Of a stretch of 64,000 nt of DNA, positions 28,615 to 35,865 are shown piece by piece. Within the stretch, counting starts at the first letter, position 1. Every line of letters starts with the position of its first letter. The notes below the pieces were generated by a model. It worked only from the letters and a program-made list of their open reading frames with translations, ran no database searches and was not told where the DNA came from. Made by a program: the position numbers and the translations under genes. This DNA comes from Azohydromonas caseinilytica (GTDB lineage: Bacteria; Pseudomonadota; Gammaproteobacteria; Burkholderiales; Burkholderiaceae_C): positions 1 to 64,000 of the forward strand of contig NZ_JABBFW010000008.1 in assembly GCF_012927045.1 (NCBI RefSeq), written 5' to 3'.

Positions 28615-29223
28615 ATGCCTTCCAAACTCCTTTTCCTCCCCGGCGCCACCGGCAATACCGCCTTGTGGCAGCCGGTTTCTGGCCTGCTCACGCATCCGGC
28701 CCGGAAAATCCATCTCGGCTGGCCCGGCTTCGGCCCCACGCCGCCAGATTCGGCGGTGCGGAGTTTTGACGATCTGGTGACCCGGGTGGTGGCGCAAATC
28801 GATGAGCCCACCGCGCTGATTGCCCAATCCATGGGCGGCGTCATTGCCCTGCGGACGGCACTGGAGAAACCGGACCTCGTCACGCATTTGGTGCTGAGCG
28901 TCACCTCGGGTGGACTGGATGTGAACAGCCTTGGCGCCGAGGATTGGCGTCCGTCTTTTCTTAAGAACAATCCCAATCTGCCGCGCTGGTTTGCCGAGCA
29001 CCACGAGGATTTGTCGGCCCGGCTTCCCGACATCCGCATTCCCACGCTGTTGCTGTGGGGCGGTGCCGACCCGATCAGCCCGGTGGCCGTGGGCCAGCGT
29101 CTGTCAGCATTGCTGCCGAAAGCGGAATTGCATGTCTTTTCGGGTGGAGACCACGATTTGGCCAATACATTCGCCGCTGACGTTGCACCGCTCATCGACG
29201 CGCACCTGCGCAAAACCACCTGA
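28615..29223 (+). CDS. Alpha/beta hydrolase
   Basis: 202 aa, a short alpha/beta hydrolase fold with only a small cap. Nucleophile elbow is AQSMGG, the acid is in LLLWGGADPISP, and the His is in VFSGGDHDLANTF. The oxyanion loop is LFLPGATGN. Serine hydrolase (esterase or thioesterase) by family; the substrate is unknown. It is followed by the DJ-1-like gene after 6 bp, so the two form an operon. Confidence 0.85.
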   Translation: MPSKLLFLPGATGNTALWQPVSGLLTHPARKIHLGWPGFGPTPPDSAVRSFDDLVTRVVAQIDEPTALIAQSMGGVIALRTALEKPDLVTHLVLSVTSGGLDVNSLGAEDWRPSFLKNNPNLPRWFAEHHEDLSARLPDIRIPTLLLWGGADPISPVAVGQRLSALLPKAELHVFSGGDHDLANTFAADVAPLIDAHLRKTT

Positions 29224-29229
29224 CCTGCC

Positions 29230-29850
29230 ATGCACATCGCCATTCTCACCGCCCAGGGATTCAACGAGCTCGATTCCTTCATCGCCCTGGGCATCCTCAA
29301 TCGCGTGAAACGCCCCGGTTGGCGGGCTTCCATCTGCGGGCCGGATGAAACTCTGACCTCGATGAACGGCGTGGTGGTGCAGGCGCAAATCCGCCTCGCC
29401 GAGGCCAATGCGGCGGACGTGGTGCTGGTCGGTAGCGGCATGAAAACCCGGGAATTCGTGAACGACCCGGCCCTGATCGGCCAATTGAAACTCGACCCGT
29501 CCCGACAACTCATCGGCGCCCAATGCTCCGGCACGCTGATCCTGGCGAAATTGGGCGTGCTGCAGGATATTCCCGCCTGCACCGACCTGATCACCAAGCC
29601 ATGGGTGCAGGAGGCGGGCGTCGAGGTGCTGAACCAGCCCTTTTTCGCGCGCGGCAACGTGGCCACGGCCGGCGGCTGCCTGGCGTCTCAATATCTCGCG
29701 GCCTGGGTGCTGGCGCGCACCGAGGACGAAACGGCCGCGCGTGAGGCGCTGCATTATGTGGCACCGGTGGGGGAAAAAGAAGTATATGTGGAGCGGGCCT
29801 TGACGGCGATCAGACCCTATTTGCAACCCGAAAAATCATCGACGCTTTGA
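29230..29850 (+). CDS. DJ-1/PfpI-family protein
   Basis: 206 aa. The DJ-1/PfpI fold has its nucleophile Cys in GAQCSGTLILAKLG, and the family's acidic residue is in LTAQGFNELDSF. The sequence AGGCLASQYLAAWVL near the C-terminus matches the isonitrile-hydratase/PfpI branch. Function in this branch varies (hydratase, glyoxalase, amidase), so none is assigned. It is co-transcribed with the hydrolase. Confidence 0.85.
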   Translation: MHIAILTAQGFNELDSFIALGILNRVKRPGWRASICGPDETLTSMNGVVVQAQIRLAEANAADVVLVGSGMKTREFVNDPALIGQLKLDPSRQLIGAQCSGTLILAKLGVLQDIPACTDLITKPWVQEAGVEVLNQPFFARGNVATAGGCLASQYLAAWVLARTEDETAAREALHYVAPVGEKEVYVERALTAIRPYLQPEKSSTL

Positions 29851-29860
29851 CTTACTGTAG

Positions 29861-29892
29861 GCCAGCAGTGGCATATTGATACCAGCGCTGGC
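29861..29892. repeat. Intergenic hairpin after the DJ-1-like gene
   Basis: Imperfect 14-bp arms GCCAGCAGTGGCAT (29861-29874) and ATACCAGCGCTGGC (29879-29892) around a 4-nt loop. No T-run follows on either strand, so a terminator role is only possible. It marks the border where GC content falls. Confidence 0.4.
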
Positions 29893-29948
29893 ATGGAGCG
29901 TGCCCGGACGCACTCAGCGCCAGAATTGGCAAAATAGCATGAAGTCAA

Positions 29949-30521
29949 ATGACTTTATGCACCTGCCAAGCTGAAGAAGTTTCGGCGCAGCATGGGCTTT
30001 TCTGCGGTTCACCCACGGAGGAGCACTATGCCGAGGAACGCACTGAGCCCAAAATGCCCGCCTGTGCAAGATCTCGCATATCCCTGGTATTCGACGGCTC
30101 GTTTTTGCGCGCTACGGGCACCAAGCAACCGTTGATGTTTCCCGCAGTTTCAGGCAAGCGTAACGATCACGGAAAATTTGACTACTCCCCCGAGCGACAG
30201 AAAGTCCGCAATAAAGGACCGATCCCTGAGGGGGAATATTGGATACAACCCTCGCAGCTGTGGGAAAATAATTGGTTTAAGAGCTTGATTCGCACGCCTC
30301 GCTCAGCATGGGGAAATTTTCGCCTGACCATTCATCCCTATCCCGGCACTCAAACTCACGGGAGAGGTGGATTTTTCATTCATGGCGGCTCCGTGCCTGG
30401 AAGTGCAGGCTGCATCGATCTTACGCTGGGCATCGATAAATTCGTCAAGCAACTCAGGACCGAACTGGAAGGACTACCCGAATGCTACATTCCCTTGAGC
30501 GTGCGGTATCCCTCAAAGTAA
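29949..30521 (+). CDS. Tlde1-like L,D-transpeptidase-fold protein (DUF2778), effector candidate
   Basis: 190 aa. The body begins with SRISLVFDGSFLRATG and FPAVSGKRND, then GPIPEGEYWI, and holds the catalytic block FFIHGGSVPGSAGCIDL (His ... Ser-x-Gly-Cys). This is the pattern of Tlde1/DUF2778 effectors, which cut or exchange D-amino acids in peptidoglycan. No signal peptide, as expected for a T6SS cargo. The start is doubtful: ATG 29949 gives a Cys-rich 35-residue lead, while ATG 30054 would start just before the domain. No T6SS structural gene is in the window. The next gene overlaps by 40 bp. Confidence 0.75.
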   Translation: MTLCTCQAEEVSAQHGLFCGSPTEEHYAEERTEPKMPACARSRISLVFDGSFLRATGTKQPLMFPAVSGKRNDHGKFDYSPERQKVRNKGPIPEGEYWIQPSQLWENNWFKSLIRTPRSAWGNFRLTIHPYPGTQTHGRGGFFIHGGSVPGSAGCIDLTLGIDKFVKQLRTELEGLPECYIPLSVRYPSK

Positions 30522-30856
30522 CAGCCGCTCTCTTCCTTACCTTGCCCCTGGCCACCTGGGCCGAAGTCAGCGACAAGGAGCCTTCCACCGCGCATATATG
30601 GCTGGTGGGTTTCTTGGCTGCCCTTCTCTGTTTCGCTGGCGTTCGTTACCGCCGCTGGCTTGCTCCTGTTCTTGCCGCCTTACCCGCTTTCTGGTTCGTC
30701 AGCCTCTTGGTGGAGATTCACTCACCGGATGTCGGTCCGCATTTGTATGCCGAGCAAGGCCCTCTGTATTACGTTCAGGCTTATCTATCCTTGGGCCTGT
30801 TTGTGTCCGGCGTGATCCTGGGCTGGCGCCTGAACCGACGGCGCAGGGAAACGTGA
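30482..30856 (+). CDS. Small membrane protein, candidate immunity partner
   Basis: 124 aa. A cleavable signal or first helix (VTAALFLTLPLATWA) is followed by three more hydrophobic segments and a basic tail (RLNRRRRET). The start ATG lies 40 bp inside the preceding gene and has a good ribosome site (GGAAGGA, 8 bp away), so the overlap is real. Cell-wall effectors of the Tlde1 type are normally paired with a periplasmic or membrane immunity protein encoded right next to them. I infer that role from position only; no homology was recognised. Confidence 0.65.
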   Translation: MLHSLERAVSLKVTAALFLTLPLATWAEVSDKEPSTAHIWLVGFLAALLCFAGVRYRRWLAPVLAALPAFWFVSLLVEIHSPDVGPHLYAEQGPLYYVQAYLSLGLFVSGVILGWRLNRRRRET

Positions 30857-31056
30857 CGGCTGGCTTGGTTGCTGGCGCGCACTGCGCCCAATAACATGGC
30901 TTCAGCTTCCGTGACGCCCGATCAGCACTGTCATATCCGCCGTATTTCACGATTTGTCAGGACTGGACTGGCGCCCATCATGGAATCGTGGTCCAGGAAG
31001 CGGTAGGGAAGATCACTTCAACTCGAAGCCAGCGCGGCGCGAGGAGGCGCCCCACC

Positions 31057-31335
31057 ATGAAACAGCAAGTCGCCCGTCTGTCACCTCACCAGAATGCCAA
31101 GGTATTCGCCGTCCTCACGGCCGTCACCTCGCTGATTTTCATCACGCCCATCTTCCTGTTGCTTTCGGTCCTGGCGCCCGCCGAATCCCGAACGCCCGTG
31201 CTCATGATCGTTTTCATGCCGCTGCTGTATCTGGCCCTTACTTATCTCTCCGTGATTGCCGGTTGCGCGCTGTACAACTTCATTTACCCCTACGTCGGCG
31301 GGATCGAATTCGAAGCAAAAAGCAAACCAGCATGA
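31057..31335 (+). CDS. Small two-helix membrane protein
   Basis: 92 aa. Two membrane segments (VFAVLTAVTSLIFITPIFLLLSVL and VLMIVFMPLLYLALTYLSVIAG) are followed by ALYNFIYPYVGGIEFE. The final YN...GGIE(F/V)E motif recurs in a family of small uncharacterised membrane proteins. ATG 31057 is chosen because GGAGG lies 11 bp before it. Function unknown. GC is lower than in the bulk of the window. Confidence 0.7.
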   Translation: MKQQVARLSPHQNAKVFAVLTAVTSLIFITPIFLLLSVLAPAESRTPVLMIVFMPLLYLALTYLSVIAGCALYNFIYPYVGGIEFEAKSKPA

Positions 31336-31422
31336 TGGTTCCGGGAAGCACGGACAAGTCGAGTGATTTGCCTGGCTGGAGCCGCCATACCTCGTATTGA
31401 CAGCTTTTTCAGGAAACTGTCC

Positions 31423-31650
31423 ATGACCCACAGGCCCAGCCTGCGCTTCAACGTCTTCGGCCAGCTCGTCCAGATCACCGGCGCGCCGGGAAACTGGACG
31501 GCCTGGCTGCTCGGCGCCGACGGCAAGCGCCGGCCGGCGGATTTCATCGTGCCGGATTTCGTGACCGAGGACGACATGGAGCAATATCTGTTCGACCTGT
31601 TCCACGAATCGGCCACGCCGACGAATGGATCGGTGTTCAGGCTCGATTGA
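31423..31650 (+). CDS. DUF7661-like small protein
   Basis: 75 aa, soluble, acidic C-terminus. LRFNVFGQLVQITGAPGNWTAWLLGADGKRRPADFIVP and then DLFHESATP match, from memory, a short conserved family of unknown function (DUF7661) with the GADGKRR core and a LFHE(W/S)ATP end. No motif suggests catalysis. It is probably independent of the neighbours. Confidence 0.65.
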   Translation: MTHRPSLRFNVFGQLVQITGAPGNWTAWLLGADGKRRPADFIVPDFVTEDDMEQYLFDLFHESATPTNGSVFRLD

Positions 31651-31723
31651 ACCCGGGATACTCGAGAAACTGCTCGCGTCCGACGCTGACGCGCCCCATT
31701 CGACGAGAAACCTGCTGCTTTCC

Positions 31724-31966
31724 ATGACCGCACAGCCGCTGATGCTCATGTCGCTGGCCTTTCTGTTGTTGGTGCTCGTGGGAGGTGCCTTGCTGCTATT
31801 CGTGGTGCGCGTCGTGCATCCCCCCGGCCACTGGCTGCGCAAGCGCGTCGATGACTGTGCGGCCTGGGCCGGCCAGAACGCCAAGCGCTATGTGGACCGG
31901 ATCGAGCTGGTTTTCCTCATCCTGGTCGCGCTGATCTTCACGGTCATCACGCTCGTGTATTCCTAA
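31724..31966 (+). CDS. Small membrane protein of unknown function
   Basis: 80 aa. One membrane helix near the N-terminus (LMLMSLAFLLLVLVGGALLLFVVRVV) and one at the C-terminus (VFLILVALIFTVITLVY) flank a charged middle (HWLRKRVDDCAAWAGQNAKRYVDR). Start set at MTAQPLM, since the upstream extension overlaps the previous gene and is not hydrophobic. No family recognised. Confidence 0.55.
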   Translation: MTAQPLMLMSLAFLLLVLVGGALLLFVVRVVHPPGHWLRKRVDDCAAWAGQNAKRYVDRIELVFLILVALIFTVITLVYS

Positions 31967-31986
31967 GCCCCTCCAAGCCCTTCGCG

Positions 31987-32529
31987 ATGCCCATGCCGCC
32001 CTCCGCCCACGCCCATTCGTCCGCCAGCCCCGCCCGGTGCGCCACCCGGTCCCGCCATGCGCTCCCGGCCCTGCTGCTCAGCCTGTGCGGCGCGGCCCTG
32101 GCCCAGCCGGTGCTGCAGCCGGGCCTGTGGGAGAAGCACTTCGACGGCGGCACGCTGGACCCGGACAGCGGCGCCTACCGCTCCATGTCCGTCGAGCAGC
32201 GCCAGGACTGCCTGAGCGAGGCGTCCCTGAAGCAAGGCCCGGACATGGATGCGGCCACCTTCATGCAGCGCAACCGGCAGCAAGGCAGCAGCTGCCGGCT
32301 GCTGAGCGAGCAGCGCGGCGCCACGGCTTCCACCTGGGCCGTGGCCTGCCAGGACAGCGACGGCACGCGCCGGGAAGTGCGCCACGAAAGCGCCAGCGCG
32401 CCCACCACTTTCTCCTCGGTCACGCTCGCCACCGACGTGCCCGCGGGCGACGCGAGCCGCACCGTGCGGTCGCGCATCCAGATCCGCATGACGCGCCTGG
32501 GCGACTGCACGCCGGCCACGCGGCCATGA
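31987..32529 (+). CDS. DUF3617 exported protein
   Basis: 180 aa with a signal peptide (LPALLLSLCGAALAQP) and the LQPGLWEK entry motif of DUF3617, then two Cys pairs (QDCLSEA, SSCRLLSEQ, VACQDSDG, GDCTPATRP). DUF3617 proteins are periplasmic and uncharacterised; they are common in beta-proteobacteria. An in-frame start at residue 20 or so would also keep the signal peptide. Confidence 0.75.
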   Translation: MPMPPSAHAHSSASPARCATRSRHALPALLLSLCGAALAQPVLQPGLWEKHFDGGTLDPDSGAYRSMSVEQRQDCLSEASLKQGPDMDAATFMQRNRQQGSSCRLLSEQRGATASTWAVACQDSDGTRREVRHESASAPTTFSSVTLATDVPAGDASRTVRSRIQIRMTRLGDCTPATRP

Positions 32530-32578
32530 ATGCGGGCTCGCGCCTTGACCGCCATGGCGCCGAACCCGAGCCGCGCGC

Positions 32579-33502
32579 TCAAGGGCGGGGCGGGCGCGAA
32601 TACAGGTAATCGTCGGGCAGCCCCAACCGCCGGCAGGCCTGTACCGGCGGGCTGGAGCGCAGCAGCACGCGGTCGGCGCCACGCGCCAGCAGGATGACGA
32701 GGCCGCGCTCCCAGGGCCGCAAGCCCCAGCGGGTGCCCAGGCCCAGCCGCTCGCGCAGCCAGCCCGGCACGATCTCCACCCCGGCGCGGACCAGCAGCCC
32801 CTGCAGCGGCCGCAAGGGCGCAGGCAGTGCCGGCGCCCGCGCCAGGATGTGCAGGAACTCGAACACGGTCGCGGAGCCTTCGAGCCGGGGCGCCATCGCG
32901 GCCAGCAGCGCGTCGAGCTCGGCCTGCGACGCCGGCACCCCCGGCGCGCCATAGAGCCGCGCCGCGGTGCGGCTCTCGAAGAAGTAGCGGTCGCGTTCGG
33001 CGACCGACAGCGGCCGCACGTAGGCATGGGTGGCCTCGACGATGCCGAAGCTGGCGGTGGCATGCACCCACTCCAGCAGCTCCGGGTCGCTGGCCCGGTA
33101 AGCCTCGCCGGTCGGCGTACTGCCGGCAATGGCCATGTGCCGGCGCGACACCGCGGCGATCATCGCCTCGGTGCGGCTGCGCGGGCCATAGACGGTCAGC
33201 ATCGCGGCCAGCCCGGTGCGCTGCAGCCGCTGCACCGGCTGCTCGCGAAAGCGCGTGTGCTCCCACACGCCCGTGCGTACCCGGGGCTCCGCCAGCTCCA
33301 GCAGCACGGCCGCGACGCCCCCGATGAACAGCGCCGCCGGGTTCTTGAACAACTGCCACGCCAGGGAGTCGGGCGCACTGAGCGCAGGCTCGCCGCGAGG
33401 GGAGGCGAACAGGTCCGCCGGCAGCCCGGCCGGCTCCAGCATGGCCCGCACCACGACTTCGACGCGCCGCTGCAACGGCGCCGGCAACACGATGGCTGTC
33501 AT
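32579..33502 (-). CDS. MpaB/DUF2236-type oxygenase
   Basis: 307 aa. The DUF2236 signature shows as NPAALFIGGVAAVLLELAEP, RTGVWEHTRFREQPVQRLQRTG, the YGPRSRTEAM stretch with RRHMAI, and WVHATASFGIVEATHAYV. Family members (rubber oxygenase Lcp, MpaB) use a heme iron, often with a His near these helices. Substrate unknown. It is divergent from the SGNH hydrolase gene, with a gap of about 120 bp. Confidence 0.85.
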   Translation of the reverse strand: MTAIVLPAPLQRRVEVVVRAMLEPAGLPADLFASPRGEPALSAPDSLAWQLFKNPAALFIGGVAAVLLELAEPRVRTGVWEHTRFREQPVQRLQRTGLAAMLTVYGPRSRTEAMIAAVSRRHMAIAGSTPTGEAYRASDPELLEWVHATASFGIVEATHAYVRPLSVAERDRYFFESRTAARLYGAPGVPASQAELDALLAAMAPRLEGSATVFEFLHILARAPALPAPLRPLQGLLVRAGVEIVPGWLRERLGLGTRWGLRPWERGLVILLARGADRVLLRSSPPVQACRRLGLPDDYLYSRPPRP

Positions 33503-33620
33503 GCCGCACAGCGTGGCATTACCGCCCGCAGCGCGCGGCCGGGCTGGGCCACGGGCTTGCCAAGGAAGCGGGAATTCGTCACGGCGTCCTGGCCCGGCAC
33601 GGCACGGACAATCGCCTTCC

Positions 33621-34313
33621 GTGACATCCCCCTACTCCCGCTCCCGCCGCCGCTTCACCACCTTCGCGCTCCTGGGCACCGTCCTGCCAGCCTGGGCCGA
33701 TGAGGCACCGCTCAGCAGCGTGGCGCCGCGTTGGCGCGCGAGCTTCGCCGCGTTTGAAGCCGCGGACCGGGCCCGGCCGGTGGCGCCGGGCGGCGTGGTG
33801 TTCGTGGGCAGCTCCAGCATCCGCGGCTGGGAGAACCTGGAAACTCAGTTCGACCTGAGCCCGCCGCCCCTGAATCGCGGCTTCGGCGGCTCCACGCTGG
33901 CCGAGTGCGCCCGCCACCTGGACCGCCTGGTGCTGCCCTACCGCCCGCGCCTGGTGGTGCTCTACGCCGGCGACAACGACCTCGCCGCCGGCGACACGCC
34001 GCGGCAGGTGCTCAACAGCTACCTCGCCTTCGTGGACGGCGTGCACCGCGCGCTGCCCGCAACCCGCATCGCCTTCATCGCCATCAAGCCCAGCCCCTCG
34101 CGCGCGCGGCTGCTGCACCGGGTGCGCCAGGCCAACATGCTGGTCCGCCACCACGCCGCCGGCGATGCGCGGCTGGCCTACATCGACGTCTTCACGCCCA
34201 TGCTCGGCCCCGACGGCCAGCCGCGGCCGCAGCTGTTCCAGCCGGACGCGCTGCACCTCAATGCCCGGGGCTACGCGCTCTGGCGCGAGCTGATCGCGCC
34301 CGTGTTGCGCTGA
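33621..34313 (+). CDS. SGNH/GDSL-family hydrolase, exported
   Basis: 230 aa. The N-terminus SPYSRSRRRFTTFALLGTVLPAWA is a twin-arginine-like signal. Block I is VFVGSSSIRGWE (nucleophile Ser), block II GFGGSTLAE (Gly), block III LYAGDNDLAAG (Asn) and block V PDALHLNARGYALW (Asp and His), so the full catalytic set is present. Typical of periplasmic GDSL esterases acting on acyl or acetyl groups. GTG at 33621 is chosen because it opens the signal sequence; no ATG is close by. Confidence 0.85.
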   Translation: MTSPYSRSRRRFTTFALLGTVLPAWADEAPLSSVAPRWRASFAAFEAADRARPVAPGGVVFVGSSSIRGWENLETQFDLSPPPLNRGFGGSTLAECARHLDRLVLPYRPRLVVLYAGDNDLAAGDTPRQVLNSYLAFVDGVHRALPATRIAFIAIKPSPSRARLLHRVRQANMLVRHHAAGDARLAYIDVFTPMLGPDGQPRPQLFQPDALHLNARGYALWRELIAPVLR

Positions 34314-34445
34314 AGCTTGCCCGCCGCTCGGGCCGTGCCGCCCGGGCCCGCGCTTCGGCGCCACACTCCCCGGGTCGCGCCCGCGCGGGCATGTCCGCTG
34401 CACCAGTGAGCGCGACACCACCCTCACTCCCCGGGAGATGCCGCC

Positions 34446-35864
34446 TTGAACGAATCCGAAGCCCGCACTGTGTTGCTGATCCAGGCGCTGGAAAGCGGCG
34501 CCGAGGCCGAGGGACGGCTGCTCACGCCGGCGCAGAGCCGCGAGGCCTCGGAGGTGGTGCGCGCCGGGCTGCCCAAGCCCGGGCGCACCCTCAAGTCCCA
34601 GGACTGGTCCGAGCGCTTCCTGGTGCAGCGCGCGCAGCGGCTGCTGCAGGACGCGGCGGCGCGGCGCCCGGCGCTGCGCGGCTTCATCGAGGGCGGCGGC
34701 GGCTTCTGGCCACTGGTGCAGGCGCTGGTCGTGGTGGCGGGCTTCGCGGCCGGCTTCGCCTCGGACGCGCTGGTCAATCCTGAGCGCATCAACCTGCTGT
34801 CGGCGCCGCTGCTGGGCGTGGTGCTGTGGAACTGGGGCCTGGCGTTGCTGTGGCTGCTGTCGCGGCTGTTCCTGCGCCGGCGTCGCGTCGCGCCGCGCGC
34901 GCCGGGCTGGCTGGCAGGCCTGGCGGCCTGGCCGGGGCGCTGGCGGCGCGGCGGCTTTGCCGTCGCCAGCCGCTTCAGCCGCGCCTGGGCCCGGGCCGCG
35001 GCGCCGCTGTGGCAGGCGCGCGTGCGCGCCGCGCTGCACCTGGGCGCCGTGGCGGTGGCGCTGGGACTCGTCGCCTACATCGGCGCGCGCGCGCTGCCCA
35101 ACGAGTTCAGCGTCGGCTGGGAAAGCCAGCTCATCAAGACGCCCGAAGGCGTGCACCGGCTGCTGCAGATCCTGTTCTGGCCGGTGACGCTGCTGCCCGG
35201 CGTCGCCGGCGTGGCGCCCTTCACGCTGGAGGAAGTGACGGCCATGCACCACTGGGGGCAGACCAGCCCGGCGCTGGCCGACCGCTGGCTGCAGCTGGTG
35301 ACGGCGCTGCTGCTGGTGTCCATCGTGCTGCCGCGGCTGCTGCTGTGGCTGATCCAGTCCCGGCGCGCGCGGCGCTACACGCGCCACTTCCCGCTGGACC
35401 TGACCGATCCCTACTTCGCCAGGCTGCTGGCCGAGGGCACCGGCCAGCGCCTGCGCCTGGTGGTGTGGCCCTACGGGCTGACGCTGGACGCGGCGCGCGC
35501 GGCGGCGCTGCAGCGGCAGGCGCCGGCCGTGCTGGGCGTGGAGGCCGAGGTGAGCGCGCAGCCGGCGCTGGCCTACGGCGACGCGGTGGAAGCCGTGGCG
35601 CGCCGCCCCGCGCCGGCCGAGGGCGAGGTGCTGGAATGCGCGGCGCTGCTGTCGCTGTCGGCCACGCCCGAAGCCGAGACGCATGGCGCCTTCCTGCGGC
35701 GCGTGGCGCAGCTGGCGCCGCAGGCGCTGGTGCTGCTCGACAGCGGCGCCTTCGCCGCCCGCCTGGGCCGCGGCGAGCGGCTCAAGGAGCGCGAGACGCT
35801 GTGGAACGAATTTGTGCGGCCCTACGGGTTCACGCGGGTGCAGGTGGTGGAGCTGGGAGGCTGA
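34446..35864 (+). CDS. DUF2868 membrane protein
   Basis: 472 aa. N-terminal cytoplasmic part, then membrane helices around residues 90-145 (FWPLVQALVVVAGFAAGF, LLGVVLWNWGLALLWLL) and further ones at about 195-215 and 280-305, and a C-terminal soluble domain (LRLVVWPYGLTLDAARAAALQ...). DUF2868 is known only next to DUF3482 GTPase genes. The two genes are almost adjacent here (1 bp between stop and next ATG). Function unknown; the arrangement suggests a membrane complex driven by a GTPase. Confidence 0.88.
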   Translation: MNESEARTVLLIQALESGAEAEGRLLTPAQSREASEVVRAGLPKPGRTLKSQDWSERFLVQRAQRLLQDAAARRPALRGFIEGGGGFWPLVQALVVVAGFAAGFASDALVNPERINLLSAPLLGVVLWNWGLALLWLLSRLFLRRRRVAPRAPGWLAGLAAWPGRWRRGGFAVASRFSRAWARAAAPLWQARVRAALHLGAVAVALGLVAYIGARALPNEFSVGWESQLIKTPEGVHRLLQILFWPVTLLPGVAGVAPFTLEEVTAMHHWGQTSPALADRWLQLVTALLLVSIVLPRLLLWLIQSRRARRYTRHFPLDLTDPYFARLLAEGTGQRLRLVVWPYGLTLDAARAAALQRQAPAVLGVEAEVSAQPALAYGDAVEAVARRPAPAEGEVLECAALLSLSATPEAETHGAFLRRVAQLAPQALVLLDSGAFAARLGRGERLKERETLWNEFVRPYGFTRVQVVELGG

Positions 35865-35865
35865 C

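Noticed and set aside
29861-29892. Rho-independent terminator after the DJ-1-like gene
   Set aside because: The hairpin is good but no T-run follows on either strand, so it is listed only as a repeat.
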